Below, piece by piece: positions 52,220 through 60,949 of a stretch of DNA of 64,000 bases. Where the stretch lies: positions 1 through 64,000 of the forward strand of contig JAFWLT010000008.1 of assembly GCA_017510925.1 (NCBI GenBank). The letters run 5' to 3'. The notes beneath the pieces were generated by a model. It did no database searches, was not told the DNA's origin, and saw only the letters and a program-made list of their open reading frames with translations. How positions within the stretch are numbered: the first letter of the stretch is position 1; each line of letters opens with the position of its first letter. Position numbers and translations under genes: made by a program. The stretch comes from Candidatus Saccharimonadota bacterium (GTDB lineage: Bacteria; Patescibacteriota; Saccharimonadia; Saccharimonadales; Saccharimonadaceae).

Positions 52220-52244
52220 CCGGAGCAAAACGCTCCGGTTTTTT
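52220..52244 (+). terminator. Intrinsic terminator of the small unknown gene
   Basis: CCGGAGC (52220-52226) pairs with GCTCCGG (52232-52238) around a 5-nt loop, followed by six T. Confidence 0.95.
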
Positions 52245-52278
52245 GTCTATTGCTCTTAAATATGGTATAATAAAATGT

Positions 52279-53514
52279 ATGAAAATTTTACTACTCGGCT
52301 ATGGAAAAGAAGGCAAAGCCGTAGAAAATTATTTTAAATCCAAGGACAAAAATATCACATTTGATATATTAGAAAATTTCTCTGCCGAAGAATTACAACA
52401 GAGAGATTATTCGTCCTATGATATAATTTTTAGAAGCCCTAGCGTCCCTCCGATGCATCTTGATAACGAATTTAGCGCCACTAGATATTTCTTTGACCAC
52501 TGTCCGTGCCCTATCATCGGTGTCACCGGCACCAAGGGCAAAGGCACTACCTGTTCTTTTATTAAAGCAATTCTAGACGCGCTAGGCGAAGACGCTCACC
52601 TAGTTGGCAACATCGGTTTTCCTGCTATTGATGCCCTGGACAGCCTTAAACCTACCTCTGTAGTAGTATTTGAAATGAGCAGTTTCCAGCTCTGGGATCT
52701 AGAAAAATCCCCTCATATTTCTGTAGTTCTAAGAATCGAAGCCGACCATCTCAATGTTCACCACGGTTACGACGATTACGTAAATGCCAAAGGTCATATT
52801 GCTGAATATCAGACCAAAGAAGATAGTGTAATCTACTTTAAAGATAATGAAGATTCTATTAAGATCGCCGACAAAAGCGTTGGCAAACATTTCTCTTATC
52901 CTATTGAACAAAAATCCGAAAAGCTAAAAGAGCTTCTAGATTCTCTTAAAGTTCCAGGCGAACACAACAAAGAGGATGCTGAAGCTGCCCTTATCGCTGT
53001 TTCTGCTTACTACAATATCCCTCTAGATGAATTTATTGACCAAAACTTTGATAAGCTAAAAGCCGGCCTTCAAAGCTTCAGAGGCCTTCCTCATCATATC
53101 GAATTCGTAAAAACTGTTAACAATGTAGATTATTACGACGACAGCTTCTCTGCCTCTTATCCATCCCTAGAAGTTGCTATCAAAGCCTTCCCAGAGAAAA
53201 GAGTCTTCCTAATCGCCGGTGGCAAAGATAGAGGTTTGGATCTCACCCCTATCAAAAATGCTATTTTTAACGCACCAAATCTAGAAAAAGCTATTTTGAT
53301 TGGCGAAACTAGCTATAAATTAGCAGAAAATGAGGATTCAGAAAAATATATTTTGGCAAACACCCTAAATGAAGCCGTAGAAACTGCCAAAAATCTAGCC
53401 GAAAAAGCTTCTAATGCCGTGGTACTCCTAAGCCCTGGTGCTGCTAGCTTCGATATGTTTAAAGATTTTTATGATCGCGGCGACCAGTTCCAAGAGATCA
53501 TAAAGGGGTTTTAA
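52279..53514 (+). CDS. murD: UDP-N-acetylmuramoyl-L-alanine-glutamate ligase (MurD type)
   Basis: About 411 residues. ATP loop GVTGTKGKGTTCS, the EMSSFQLWDLE and IEADHLNVHHGYDDYVNAK motifs, and the C-terminal domain with DDSFSASYPSLEVAIKAF and IAGGKDRGLD. It adds glutamate to UDP-MurNAc-L-Ala. The start is at 52279, 7 nt after a TATAAT, rather than at the earlier ATG. Since murL follows with a TAATG overlap, this MurD probably uses L-glutamate as MurD2 does (inference). Confidence 0.9.
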   Translation: MKILLLGYGKEGKAVENYFKSKDKNITFDILENFSAEELQQRDYSSYDIIFRSPSVPPMHLDNEFSATRYFFDHCPCPIIGVTGTKGKGTTCSFIKAILDALGEDAHLVGNIGFPAIDALDSLKPTSVVVFEMSSFQLWDLEKSPHISVVLRIEADHLNVHHGYDDYVNAKGHIAEYQTKEDSVIYFKDNEDSIKIADKSVGKHFSYPIEQKSEKLKELLDSLKVPGEHNKEDAEAALIAVSAYYNIPLDEFIDQNFDKLKAGLQSFRGLPHHIEFVKTVNNVDYYDDSFSASYPSLEVAIKAFPEKRVFLIAGGKDRGLDLTPIKNAIFNAPNLEKAILIGETSYKLAENEDSEKYILANTLNEAVETAKNLAEKASNAVVLLSPGAASFDMFKDFYDRGDQFQEIIKGF

Positions 53515-54692
53515 TGTTTACATTTTTAGACTATAATTACGACAAATTGTCAAATACAGCCACTTTTCGCTATCAAGGCAAAGATAATATCATTTTTACC
53601 GAAAAAGTCAAATTTGCCGGCCAAATTACAGATTATAATGAAAAAATCTTAGACAGTGCTCTCTTTTTAGCTTTTGTTATTCTTGGCACTTCTTACTACA
53701 AAGCCGAACCTACCACCTCTGTGAAATTACCTCAAAAGATTGACAAGGCTAAGAAATTTTTCTTTGATAAAATCTACCAAGAAGGTCTAAGCCAATTTGC
53801 TTTCGAAAACCACCTAAAAAGATCTAATCTAGCTAATTTTGAAGCTAAAGAACCTCTAGAAAGCTCAACAACAAATACCATCTCTGGCCCAGAAAAGACT
53901 CTTTGTCTCGTTAGCGGCGGCAAAGATTCGCTTTTGTCTTTTGAAAAATTAAGGCAGCAAGGCAAAAATCTTGAAATTGCCTACATTTCGGCAAATGGTG
54001 CATATCCTAGAATTTTAGATGAGCTAGGCACACCTCTCATTATTAACCGTGAAATAGATAAAGAAAATCTAAAAAAGGCTGGTGGACTCAATGGTCACGT
54101 ACCAGTTACCCTAATAAACGAAGCGATTTCTCTTGTCCAGGCTATCCTAATCGGCACAAGCCATATTGAGTTTGGCATCGGAAGAGAGGGTCTAGAACCT
54201 CACGCTTGGATCGATGATCTCCCTGTTAACCACCAATGGTCCAAGACCGAGGAAGCCCAAAATCTTATCAAAAATTATATCAAGACTTACGTAGCTAAGA
54301 ATATTACTGTTGGCTCCTGCCTAGAGAATTTCACCGAGCTTCAAATTGCTAAAGAATTTGCCGAAAAATGCTGGGACAAATATGCCGGCAAGTTTTCTTC
54401 CTGCAATGTCGCCAATTACAAACAAGACGAAGACAATAAAACTCTCAAATGGTGTGGTAAATGTGCCAAATGTGCCAACTCTTATCTGTTATTTTGCCCA
54501 TTTGTATCTTTTGAAAAGCAAAAAGAAATCTTTGGACGCGATCTCTTCGAAGATCCAGAACTTAAAGAAATTTTCAAAGGCCTGCTTGGCATTGACGGCG
54601 TAATGAAACCATTCGAATGCATCGCCAGCATCGACGAACTTCGCTGGGCTTACGAGCACAAGTTGCCTGGCTACGGTGAATTGAACTTCTAG
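53514..54692 (+). CDS. murL: MurL-like UDP-MurNAc-L-Ala-L-Glu epimerase
   Basis: 392 residues. An ATP PP-loop SGGKDS (about 135), the AISLVQAILIGTSHIEFGIGREGLEPH region and a cysteine-rich segment CGKCAKCANSYLLFCPF near the end give the pattern of MurL. In Xanthomonas, MurL epimerises the L-glutamate just added by MurD2 and so replaces glutamate racemase. The adjacent, overlapping MurD gene supports the call. The stop TAG shares its CTAG palindrome with the stop of the convergent M16 gene. Other PP-loop enzymes (QueC, asparagine synthase) lack the rest of this pattern. Confidence 0.75.
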   Translation: MFTFLDYNYDKLSNTATFRYQGKDNIIFTEKVKFAGQITDYNEKILDSALFLAFVILGTSYYKAEPTTSVKLPQKIDKAKKFFFDKIYQEGLSQFAFENHLKRSNLANFEAKEPLESSTTNTISGPEKTLCLVSGGKDSLLSFEKLRQQGKNLEIAYISANGAYPRILDELGTPLIINREIDKENLKKAGGLNGHVPVTLINEAISLVQAILIGTSHIEFGIGREGLEPHAWIDDLPVNHQWSKTEEAQNLIKNYIKTYVAKNITVGSCLENFTELQIAKEFAEKCWDKYAGKFSSCNVANYKQDEDNKTLKWCGKCAKCANSYLLFCPFVSFEKQKEIFGRDLFEDPELKEIFKGLLGIDGVMKPFECIASIDELRWAYEHKLPGYGELNF

Positions 54693-55960
54693 AAGTTCAG
54701 CTTAGCTTCCAGCTCAGTTAGCGCAGCCTTCTCAACCGAAGATACCGTGGCAAACCCTTTAATCCCTGATCCTGCAAACTCACGCGATAATTCAATCATC
54801 TTAGCCTTATCAATCCCCTTAATGATATTTGGCATATTATCGTATTTGTCTACTTCTTCATTAGCAAAGTAATTCTCGGCATAATAATCAGCAATTTGCC
54901 CCACAGTCTGTGCCCCCATCTGAAATCTACCTAGCGCATATTGTTTAGCTGCCTCAAAATCTTTGTCAGAAACTTCCCCGTTAAGAGCTTTCATTAACTC
55001 TGTCTGAATCAAAGAGAATAATTTTTCGGCATTTTCTTCGTTTACTTCACCATCAAAATCCCAATAAGTACTGTGCGCGTTGCTGCAAATCGCACTTCCC
55101 ATCCCATAAACCAAGCCCCGTTTTCTAGCTACCCCAAAGATTTTAGAGTTCATTGTGCCATTTAAGATATGATTGAGACAGTTCATCGCAAATACTTCTT
55201 TAGAGTTAAGATGCCTTGGCGTTACCAAAGAAAACCCAAAAGTAATATTAGAAGCATCTTTTCTTCTGATTGCCACCATCTCTGTAGAATGAAGATCGGC
55301 AATTGGGATCTCAAATTTTTCACCTTCTTTTAGAGGCCAAGATTCTAATTCACTTATAATTTTGTGCTTCCGACCGTGAATTTTGCCAGCAATAATAAAC
55401 ATCATATTTTTGGCTGTATGAGTGCGCCTATAATGTTCCCGGATATCTTTAAGCTCGATATTAGAGATTGTCTCGCGTCTCTCAGCAAGATCCAAAATAT
55501 CTTCACCTACTGCTTGCTGTACTCTAGGCCACAATAATCTGTAATAATCATTCATATAGCCTGTAAGCTCCGAGCGAACATTGGCTTTTTCAGACTTCAG
55601 TTCCTCTTCATTGAATCTCGGCTCAGCAATAGAAAGTCTCTGGAGTTCCATAATTCTGTCCCACTCAAAATCAGCACATTCTGTCTCATAGCAAACCGAT
55701 ACATCAGAGGTCCAGGCATTGTGATATGCCCCATTCTTGGTAAATTCAGCCTCAAAATCTTGCTCATCTTTATATTTGGCGTTAGCACCAAAAGCTAGAT
55801 GTTCTACCACATGAGGGAGCTCGTAAATATCCTTATTTTTGGCATAAAGCATACCAGCCCTAAATTGAATCCTAGTAGCCATCACCGTAGCACCAGGGAT
55901 GTCAATTAAAAGCCCACGCGCACCATTCTTAAGTTGGACTTCTTCTACAGCGTGTTTCAC
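54689..55960 (-). CDS. M16-family zinc peptidase
   Basis: 423 residues. The inverse zinc motif HxxEH is in LPHVVEHLAFG (about residue 50), with the distal glutamate in ELKSEKANVRSEL about 75 residues later. A second, non-catalytic M16 half follows. Such enzymes (pitrilysin/processing peptidase type) degrade or trim peptides. No signal peptide, so cytoplasmic. The start is GTG at 55960, overlapping the TGA of secA by 4 nt (GTGA). Confidence 0.88.
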   Translation of the reverse strand: MKHAVEEVQLKNGARGLLIDIPGATVMATRIQFRAGMLYAKNKDIYELPHVVEHLAFGANAKYKDEQDFEAEFTKNGAYHNAWTSDVSVCYETECADFEWDRIMELQRLSIAEPRFNEEELKSEKANVRSELTGYMNDYYRLLWPRVQQAVGEDILDLAERRETISNIELKDIREHYRRTHTAKNMMFIIAGKIHGRKHKIISELESWPLKEGEKFEIPIADLHSTEMVAIRRKDASNITFGFSLVTPRHLNSKEVFAMNCLNHILNGTMNSKIFGVARKRGLVYGMGSAICSNAHSTYWDFDGEVNEENAEKLFSLIQTELMKALNGEVSDKDFEAAKQYALGRFQMGAQTVGQIADYYAENYFANEEVDKYDNMPNIIKGIDKAKMIELSREFAGSGIKGFATVSSVEKAALTELEAKLNF

Positions 55961-58605
55961 TTTTTCTTCTTCTTGGACTTCTTTTTCTTAGACTTTTTAG
56001 TAGCTTTTTTCTGCCCAGAACCAGTTGCTCCTGGGGTCTTTTTCTTAAATTCGTCGTCCAAGTTTTTCTCACCAGCCGAGATTTCGTTTACACCTTTATC
56101 GTTACCAGATGCCATCTTAGTAAGCTCAGATTCATATTCTTCGCCATCAGTGACATTATCTTCTGCAGCTTCTGTAGGAGTAATCGTGAGAAGAATCTTA
56201 AGTACTTCTTCTCTAAGATTTCTCTGAAGACCATCAAATAATTTTTGCGATTCTGAACGGTATTCTACCAAAGGATCTCTCTGGCCAACTGAACGCCAGT
56301 GGATACCCTCACGAAGATGCTGCATGTTCTCAAGATGTTGCATCCAGAGCATATCAAGCACCTTTAGATATACCTCACGTTCAACTTTACGCATCGTTTC
56401 TGCGCCAAAACGCTCTTCTTGTTTCTTGTAGGCTTCTTCGATAGCCTCAAGAGCTAATTGATAACGCTCTTTCTCTTTGCGTTTAACACCGATCTCGTGA
56501 ATAAGGTCATCATCAAAGCTAAACACTGCCTTAAATTCTTCATCGAAATTCTTATTTACTCTAGAAGAAAATTCGGTAAGAGTTTTAGCTTCATCTCTCA
56601 TCAATCTCTTGATTTCTGGGAAAATGTCGTCACCCTCAAGAATCTTCCTACGCATCATATAAACTACGCGACGGTGTCTATTGATAACGTTATCGTACTG
56701 TACCACATTTTTACGGGAATCAAAGTTAAAGCCTTCAATGCGTTTTTGAGCAGATTCAAGAGTCTTAGAAATTGCCCGAGTCTGAATTGGTGTATCCTCA
56801 TCTACGCCAAGACGAGTCATTAACATCTTTACTCTGTCACCCTGGAAAATACGCATCAAATCATCTTCACAAGATACAAAGAATTGAGTAGTACCAGGAT
56901 CACCCTGACGGCCACCACGGCCTCTAAGCTGATTATCTACACGTCTAGAATCGTGACGGGCTGAACCAATCACCACAAGACCACCAAGTTCTTTTACGCC
57001 TTTACCTAGTTTAATATCGGTACCACGACCTGCCATATTAGTAGCAAGCGTAATTGCACCTTTTTCACCGGCTTTAGCGATAATTGCAGCCTCACGCTCG
57101 TTGTTCTTAGCGTTCAAAATCTCATATGGTAGATTAAATTGATCTAGATACTTAGCGATTTCCTCGTTATTTGCAATAGAATCAGAACCAACAAGTACTG
57201 GCTGGCCCTTAGCGTGATACTCTTGAATTGCCTTTGCAATAGCTTTGAGCTTGCCTGCCTTAGTCTTATAAATCAAATCGTCCTTATCTACACGAATAAT
57301 TGGCTTATTAGGTGGAATTTGAATTACATCAAGCGCATAAATCTGCTGGAATTCCTCTGCTTCAGTAAAGGCTGTACCAGTCATACCAGAAAGCTTATTA
57401 TAAAGCCTAAAGAAGTTCTGGAACGAAATAGTAGCAAGTGTCATTGATTCTTGTTTGACTGCTACGCCTTCTTTAGCTTCAATTGCCTGATGAAGACCTT
57501 CGTTATAGCGACGACCTTGCATCAAACGCCAAGTATATTCATCTACGATAATTACTTCGCCAGAGTTAGTTACCACATAATCTTTGTCTCTCTTAAAGAG
57601 GACTTCGGCTCTTAAAGCTTGCTCCAAATGATAAACTAGAGGTGTATTCTTGGTAGAATAAAGATTTTCTACCCCTAACATCTTCTGGATTTTATCGATT
57701 CCCTCATCTGTAAGGGTAACAGAACGACGTTTTTCATCCAAAATATAATCTTCTGGGGTAAGTCTAGCCGTAATCTTAGCAAATTGATAGTATAATGCTG
57801 GATTATCGCCAGCTGGAGCAGAGATAATAAGAGGAGTTCTGGCCTCATCGATTAAGATTGAGTCTACCTCATCTACGATCGCAAAGTTAAGCTCTCTCTG
57901 ACGAAGATTCTGTACTTCAGAAGTCATATTATCTCTAAGATAATCAAAGCCAAATTCATTGTTAGTGCCGTAGGTAATATCGGCATTGTAAGCCTCTTTT
58001 CTGGTACAAGGTTTAAGATGACGGAATCTTTCATCATCGTGGGCTTCGTTTTCATATTTTGCGTCATAAATAAATGAAGCATCGTTGATAATTACACCTA
58101 CTGATACCCCAAGAAAATCATAAACTGGACCATTCCAGCCAGCATCACGCTGAGCAAGATAATCGTTTACCGTAACTACGTGCACACCTTTACCAGTAAG
58201 TGCGTTAAGATAAGCTGGGAGCATTGCTACGAGAGTTTTACCTTCACCGGTCTTCATTTCGGCTACAGCGCCTTCGTGAAGTACCATACCACCGATAAGC
58301 TGCACATCGTATGGACGCATTTTAAGGACACGTTTTGATGCCTCTCTAGCTACGGCAAAAGCTTCTGGGAGGATTTTATCTAAAGATTCTTTATTTTCTA
58401 TGCGCTTTTTAAACTTTTCGGTCTGAGCTTTTAAGTCTTTTACGCTCATTTTTTCATATTTTGGCTCTAATTCATTAATAGCCTGAGCCTTTTTCCATAG
58501 TTTTTTCAGAACTTTTTTCTGTGCGTCACCAAACACCCCCTGCAAGAATTTGGTCAATGCAGTTTTGTCAGCCAATTTATCACTGGGCTTTTTCTCTTTT
58601 GCCAT
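55957..58605 (-). CDS. secA: Preprotein translocase ATPase SecA
   Basis: About 882 residues. Walker A in AEMKTGEGKTLVAMLPAYL, DEAD-type VDEVDSILIDEARTPLIIS, and VLVGSDSI, GRGTDIKLG, GRGGRQGDPG motifs of the second motor half. The C-terminal zinc-binding segment found in many SecA proteins is missing; the chain ends in a poly-lysine tail. The ATG at 58605 has a GAGGAGAAG site and a GTGCTATAAT -10 about 25 nt upstream, overlapping the hpf stop. It works with SecY, whose gene here has an amber codon. Confidence 0.97.
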   Translation of the reverse strand: MAKEKKPSDKLADKTALTKFLQGVFGDAQKKVLKKLWKKAQAINELEPKYEKMSVKDLKAQTEKFKKRIENKESLDKILPEAFAVAREASKRVLKMRPYDVQLIGGMVLHEGAVAEMKTGEGKTLVAMLPAYLNALTGKGVHVVTVNDYLAQRDAGWNGPVYDFLGVSVGVIINDASFIYDAKYENEAHDDERFRHLKPCTRKEAYNADITYGTNNEFGFDYLRDNMTSEVQNLRQRELNFAIVDEVDSILIDEARTPLIISAPAGDNPALYYQFAKITARLTPEDYILDEKRRSVTLTDEGIDKIQKMLGVENLYSTKNTPLVYHLEQALRAEVLFKRDKDYVVTNSGEVIIVDEYTWRLMQGRRYNEGLHQAIEAKEGVAVKQESMTLATISFQNFFRLYNKLSGMTGTAFTEAEEFQQIYALDVIQIPPNKPIIRVDKDDLIYKTKAGKLKAIAKAIQEYHAKGQPVLVGSDSIANNEEIAKYLDQFNLPYEILNAKNNEREAAIIAKAGEKGAITLATNMAGRGTDIKLGKGVKELGGLVVIGSARHDSRRVDNQLRGRGGRQGDPGTTQFFVSCEDDLMRIFQGDRVKMLMTRLGVDEDTPIQTRAISKTLESAQKRIEGFNFDSRKNVVQYDNVINRHRRVVYMMRRKILEGDDIFPEIKRLMRDEAKTLTEFSSRVNKNFDEEFKAVFSFDDDLIHEIGVKRKEKERYQLALEAIEEAYKKQEERFGAETMRKVEREVYLKVLDMLWMQHLENMQHLREGIHWRSVGQRDPLVEYRSESQKLFDGLQRNLREEVLKILLTITPTEAAEDNVTDGEEYESELTKMASGNDKGVNEISAGEKNLDDEFKKKTPGATGSGQKKATKKSKKKKSKKKKK

Positions 58606-58637
58606 ACTTCTCCTCACTTTCCCCCTATTATAGCACA

Positions 58638-59000
58638 CTAACTTCTCTTGATAAAGAGATTTTTAAGGCTTCTTTTTTGGCGATGTGGTTGCATTTCTAG
58701 CTTATAGCGTCGAATCTGCCCTGTCACCTTAGCCTCAAGTAGATCCACCCCAGCAAAAATGTTTGTACATTCATCTTTAGCAGCAATTACTTTGCCACCA
58801 GGAATTTCCATTGCCACGGAAATTTCGTATTTATCAGTCTTACCCTTACCAATTTCGGTTACAATTACCTTGGCTACGATGTCTTTTTTGAAGCCTCTAG
58901 GAAGATATTTATCAAGCTTTCCAATCCGTTTTTCAACGTATTTTCTTAGGCTTTCTTCTACTTTATAACCATTCCCAGTAATCTCAATTTTTTCTATCAT
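58638..59000 (-). CDS. hpf: Ribosome hibernation promoting factor (HPF/RaiA family, short)
   Basis: 120 residues, the short type without the C-terminal dimerisation domain. IEKIEITGNGYKVEESLRKYVEKRIGKLDKYLP matches the beta-alpha-beta start of the family, and the basic C-terminus follows. It binds the 30S decoding region and stops translation during rest. It is next to secA, a linkage also seen in Firmicutes. An AGGAGGAAT site precedes the ATG. Confidence 0.92.
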   Translation of the reverse strand: MIEKIEITGNGYKVEESLRKYVEKRIGKLDKYLPRGFKKDIVAKVIVTEIGKGKTDKYEISVAMEIPGGKVIAAKDECTNIFAGVDLLEAKVTGQIRRYKLEMQPHRQKRSLKNLFIKRS

Positions 59001-59012
59001 ATTCCTCCTTTT

Positions 59013-60257
59013 TTATAGTTCTGTTTTTCCACCTAAATATGGCTGAAGTACTTTTGGCACCTCTAGCTTACCACCCTCGCGAGCATAATTCTCGAGAATT
59101 ACCACGAGAGCTCTTGCAAATGGAATTGCCGTACCATTTAAGGTATGTACAAATTCTACTGAGCCATCTTTTCTTCTTACTCTCACATTACAAGCTCTAG
59201 CCTGAAAATCGGTACAGTTAGAGCAGCTCGTAATCTCTTGATATTTCTGATTTACAGGGGACCAATATTCCATATCGTACTTTTTGGCTGCTGGTGCACC
59301 AAGGTCGCCTGCAGCGATGTTGATCACGTGATAAGGAATTTCAAGCCCTTGCCAAATATCTTCTTCTATCGCCAAAATCTTTTCGTGAATTTCTTTACTC
59401 TGTTCAGGAAGACAAAATGCATACATCTCTAGTTTATTAAACTGATGTACTCTAAACAAACCTCTGGTATATTTACCGTAAGTCCCAGCTTCTTTTCTAA
59501 AACAAGCTGAATAACCGGCATAGAATAGTGGGAGCTTATCTTCGTCCAAAATTTCATCCATATGATAACCAGTAAGTGGCATCTCTGCCGTGGCAATCAT
59601 TGCAAGATCTTCACCCTCAATGTAATATTCATCAGACTGTTCACTTGTTCTAGGGTTAAATCCACAACCCTCAAGTACTCTAGAAGACACCATATCTGGC
59701 ACCGTCATAAAGGTAAAACCGTGCTCGATCACCTTAGAAAGACCATATTGAAGAAGAGCATTCTCAAGCAGTGCTAAATCACCCTTAAGATAATAAAATT
59801 TAGCTCCGGCTACTTTTGCACCTCTCTCAAAATCTAGCCAATCACGAGAAACAGCATAATCCAAGTGATCTACACCTGTTTCGTGATTTTTACCCCATTT
59901 TTTGACTTCTACAGAACATTCTTCACCACCTAGTGGCACATCGTCGAAGATTACGTTTGGTACCTGTTTTAGAAGTTCTTTTAGCTCAGTTTCTACGGTA
60001 GAAAGCGCCTGTTCCTTTTCCGACACCTCTGTTTTAATCTTCTTACCTTCTTCGATCAGCTCTGGGGCAGGCTTGCCACCCTTCATCTTACCGGCAATTT
60101 CGTTCCTTTTGGCTCTAAGCGTTTCTACTTCGCTCAAAATCTCCTTTCTCTTGTCATCAAGAGAGAGTACTTCTTCTATGTTGATTTTGTAGCCTTTTTC
60201 TTTTGTGGACTTTTCTACAAGTTCTAGGTTTTCTCTGATAAACTTCACATCTAACAT
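59013..60257 (-). CDS. serS: Seryl-tRNA synthetase
   Basis: 414 residues. Long N-terminal coiled coil (about 30-105) and class II core with motif 2 (ACFRKEAGTYGKYTRGLFRVHQFNKLEMY) and motif 3 (HTLNGTAIPFARALVVILENY). The start codon at 60257 overlaps the rsmA stop by 7 nt. A TATAAT -10 (60264-60269) inside the end of rsmA lies 6 nt before it, which gives serS its own leaderless transcript. Confidence 0.97.
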   Translation of the reverse strand: MLDVKFIRENLELVEKSTKEKGYKINIEEVLSLDDKRKEILSEVETLRAKRNEIAGKMKGGKPAPELIEEGKKIKTEVSEKEQALSTVETELKELLKQVPNVIFDDVPLGGEECSVEVKKWGKNHETGVDHLDYAVSRDWLDFERGAKVAGAKFYYLKGDLALLENALLQYGLSKVIEHGFTFMTVPDMVSSRVLEGCGFNPRTSEQSDEYYIEGEDLAMIATAEMPLTGYHMDEILDEDKLPLFYAGYSACFRKEAGTYGKYTRGLFRVHQFNKLEMYAFCLPEQSKEIHEKILAIEEDIWQGLEIPYHVINIAAGDLGAPAAKKYDMEYWSPVNQKYQEITSCSNCTDFQARACNVRVRRKDGSVEFVHTLNGTAIPFARALVVILENYAREGGKLEVPKVLQPYLGGKTEL

Positions 60258-60949
60258 AGACTCATTATAGCATAATAATCGTCTAAATGTAGATTTTCTG
60301 GTCTTAGGTTTGCATATTTTTCAGGAATATTAGGAATACTGTGTTTTAACTTTTTTCTTGGGTTCCTGAAAGCCATTTTAATAATCTTAAAAATCTCATC
60401 TGGGTATTTTGGCGCCTCTAGAGGTTCTAAGATCAGAACCTGTGAATCCACCTTCGGTGCTGGTTCAAATTCAGATCGGAGAACCACCGGCCCAAGAGAC
60501 GGGACAGCCCGATTTTTGACAAATAAAGATAACATTGATTCTTTATCATCACAAATCCGTTCAGCCACCTCTTTTTGCATCAATAAAACAATTCTCTCTG
60601 GAAGATTTGGGGCTAGAAGTAACTTTTCCACAATTGGGCTAGTAATATAGTATGGAATGTTCCCAGCCACAAAATAAGGGGTAGGAACTGTGGAAAAGTC
60701 AAATTTAAGAATATCTTCGTTTTTAACTTCCAAATTCTTACCTGGAAATGATTTTGGTAAATTAGCAGCCAATTTAGCATCAAATTCAATTGCAAGCACC
60801 TTTTCAAAGCGTTTAAGAAGCGATGAGGTCAAAGTGCCAAGACCAGGCCCAATTTCTATACAAAGGGCTCCTGAACCCGTTAAATCGGCAATCTCGTCAA
60901 GAATAGCCCGATTCTTGAGCCAATGCTGTCCTAGAGATTTATTTACCAT
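60251..60949 (-). CDS. rsmA: 16S rRNA dimethyladenosine transferase RsmA (KsgA)
   Basis: About 232 residues. SLGQHWL start, SAM loop IEIGPGLGTLTSSLL, and target motif AGNIPYYITSPIV. It dimethylates the two adjacent adenines in helix 45 of 16S rRNA. The ATG at 60949 is chosen because it begins the conserved VNKSLGQ block and overlaps the stop of the upstream G5 gene by 11 nt. The rpfB/yabE-rsmA order is the same as in Actinobacteria and Firmicutes. Confidence 0.93.
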   Translation of the reverse strand: MVNKSLGQHWLKNRAILDEIADLTGSGALCIEIGPGLGTLTSSLLKRFEKVLAIEFDAKLAANLPKSFPGKNLEVKNEDILKFDFSTVPTPYFVAGNIPYYITSPIVEKLLLAPNLPERIVLLMQKEVAERICDDKESMLSLFVKNRAVPSLGPVVLRSEFEPAPKVDSQVLILEPLEAPKYPDEIFKIIKMAFRNPRKKLKHSIPNIPEKYANLRPENLHLDDYYAIMSLC

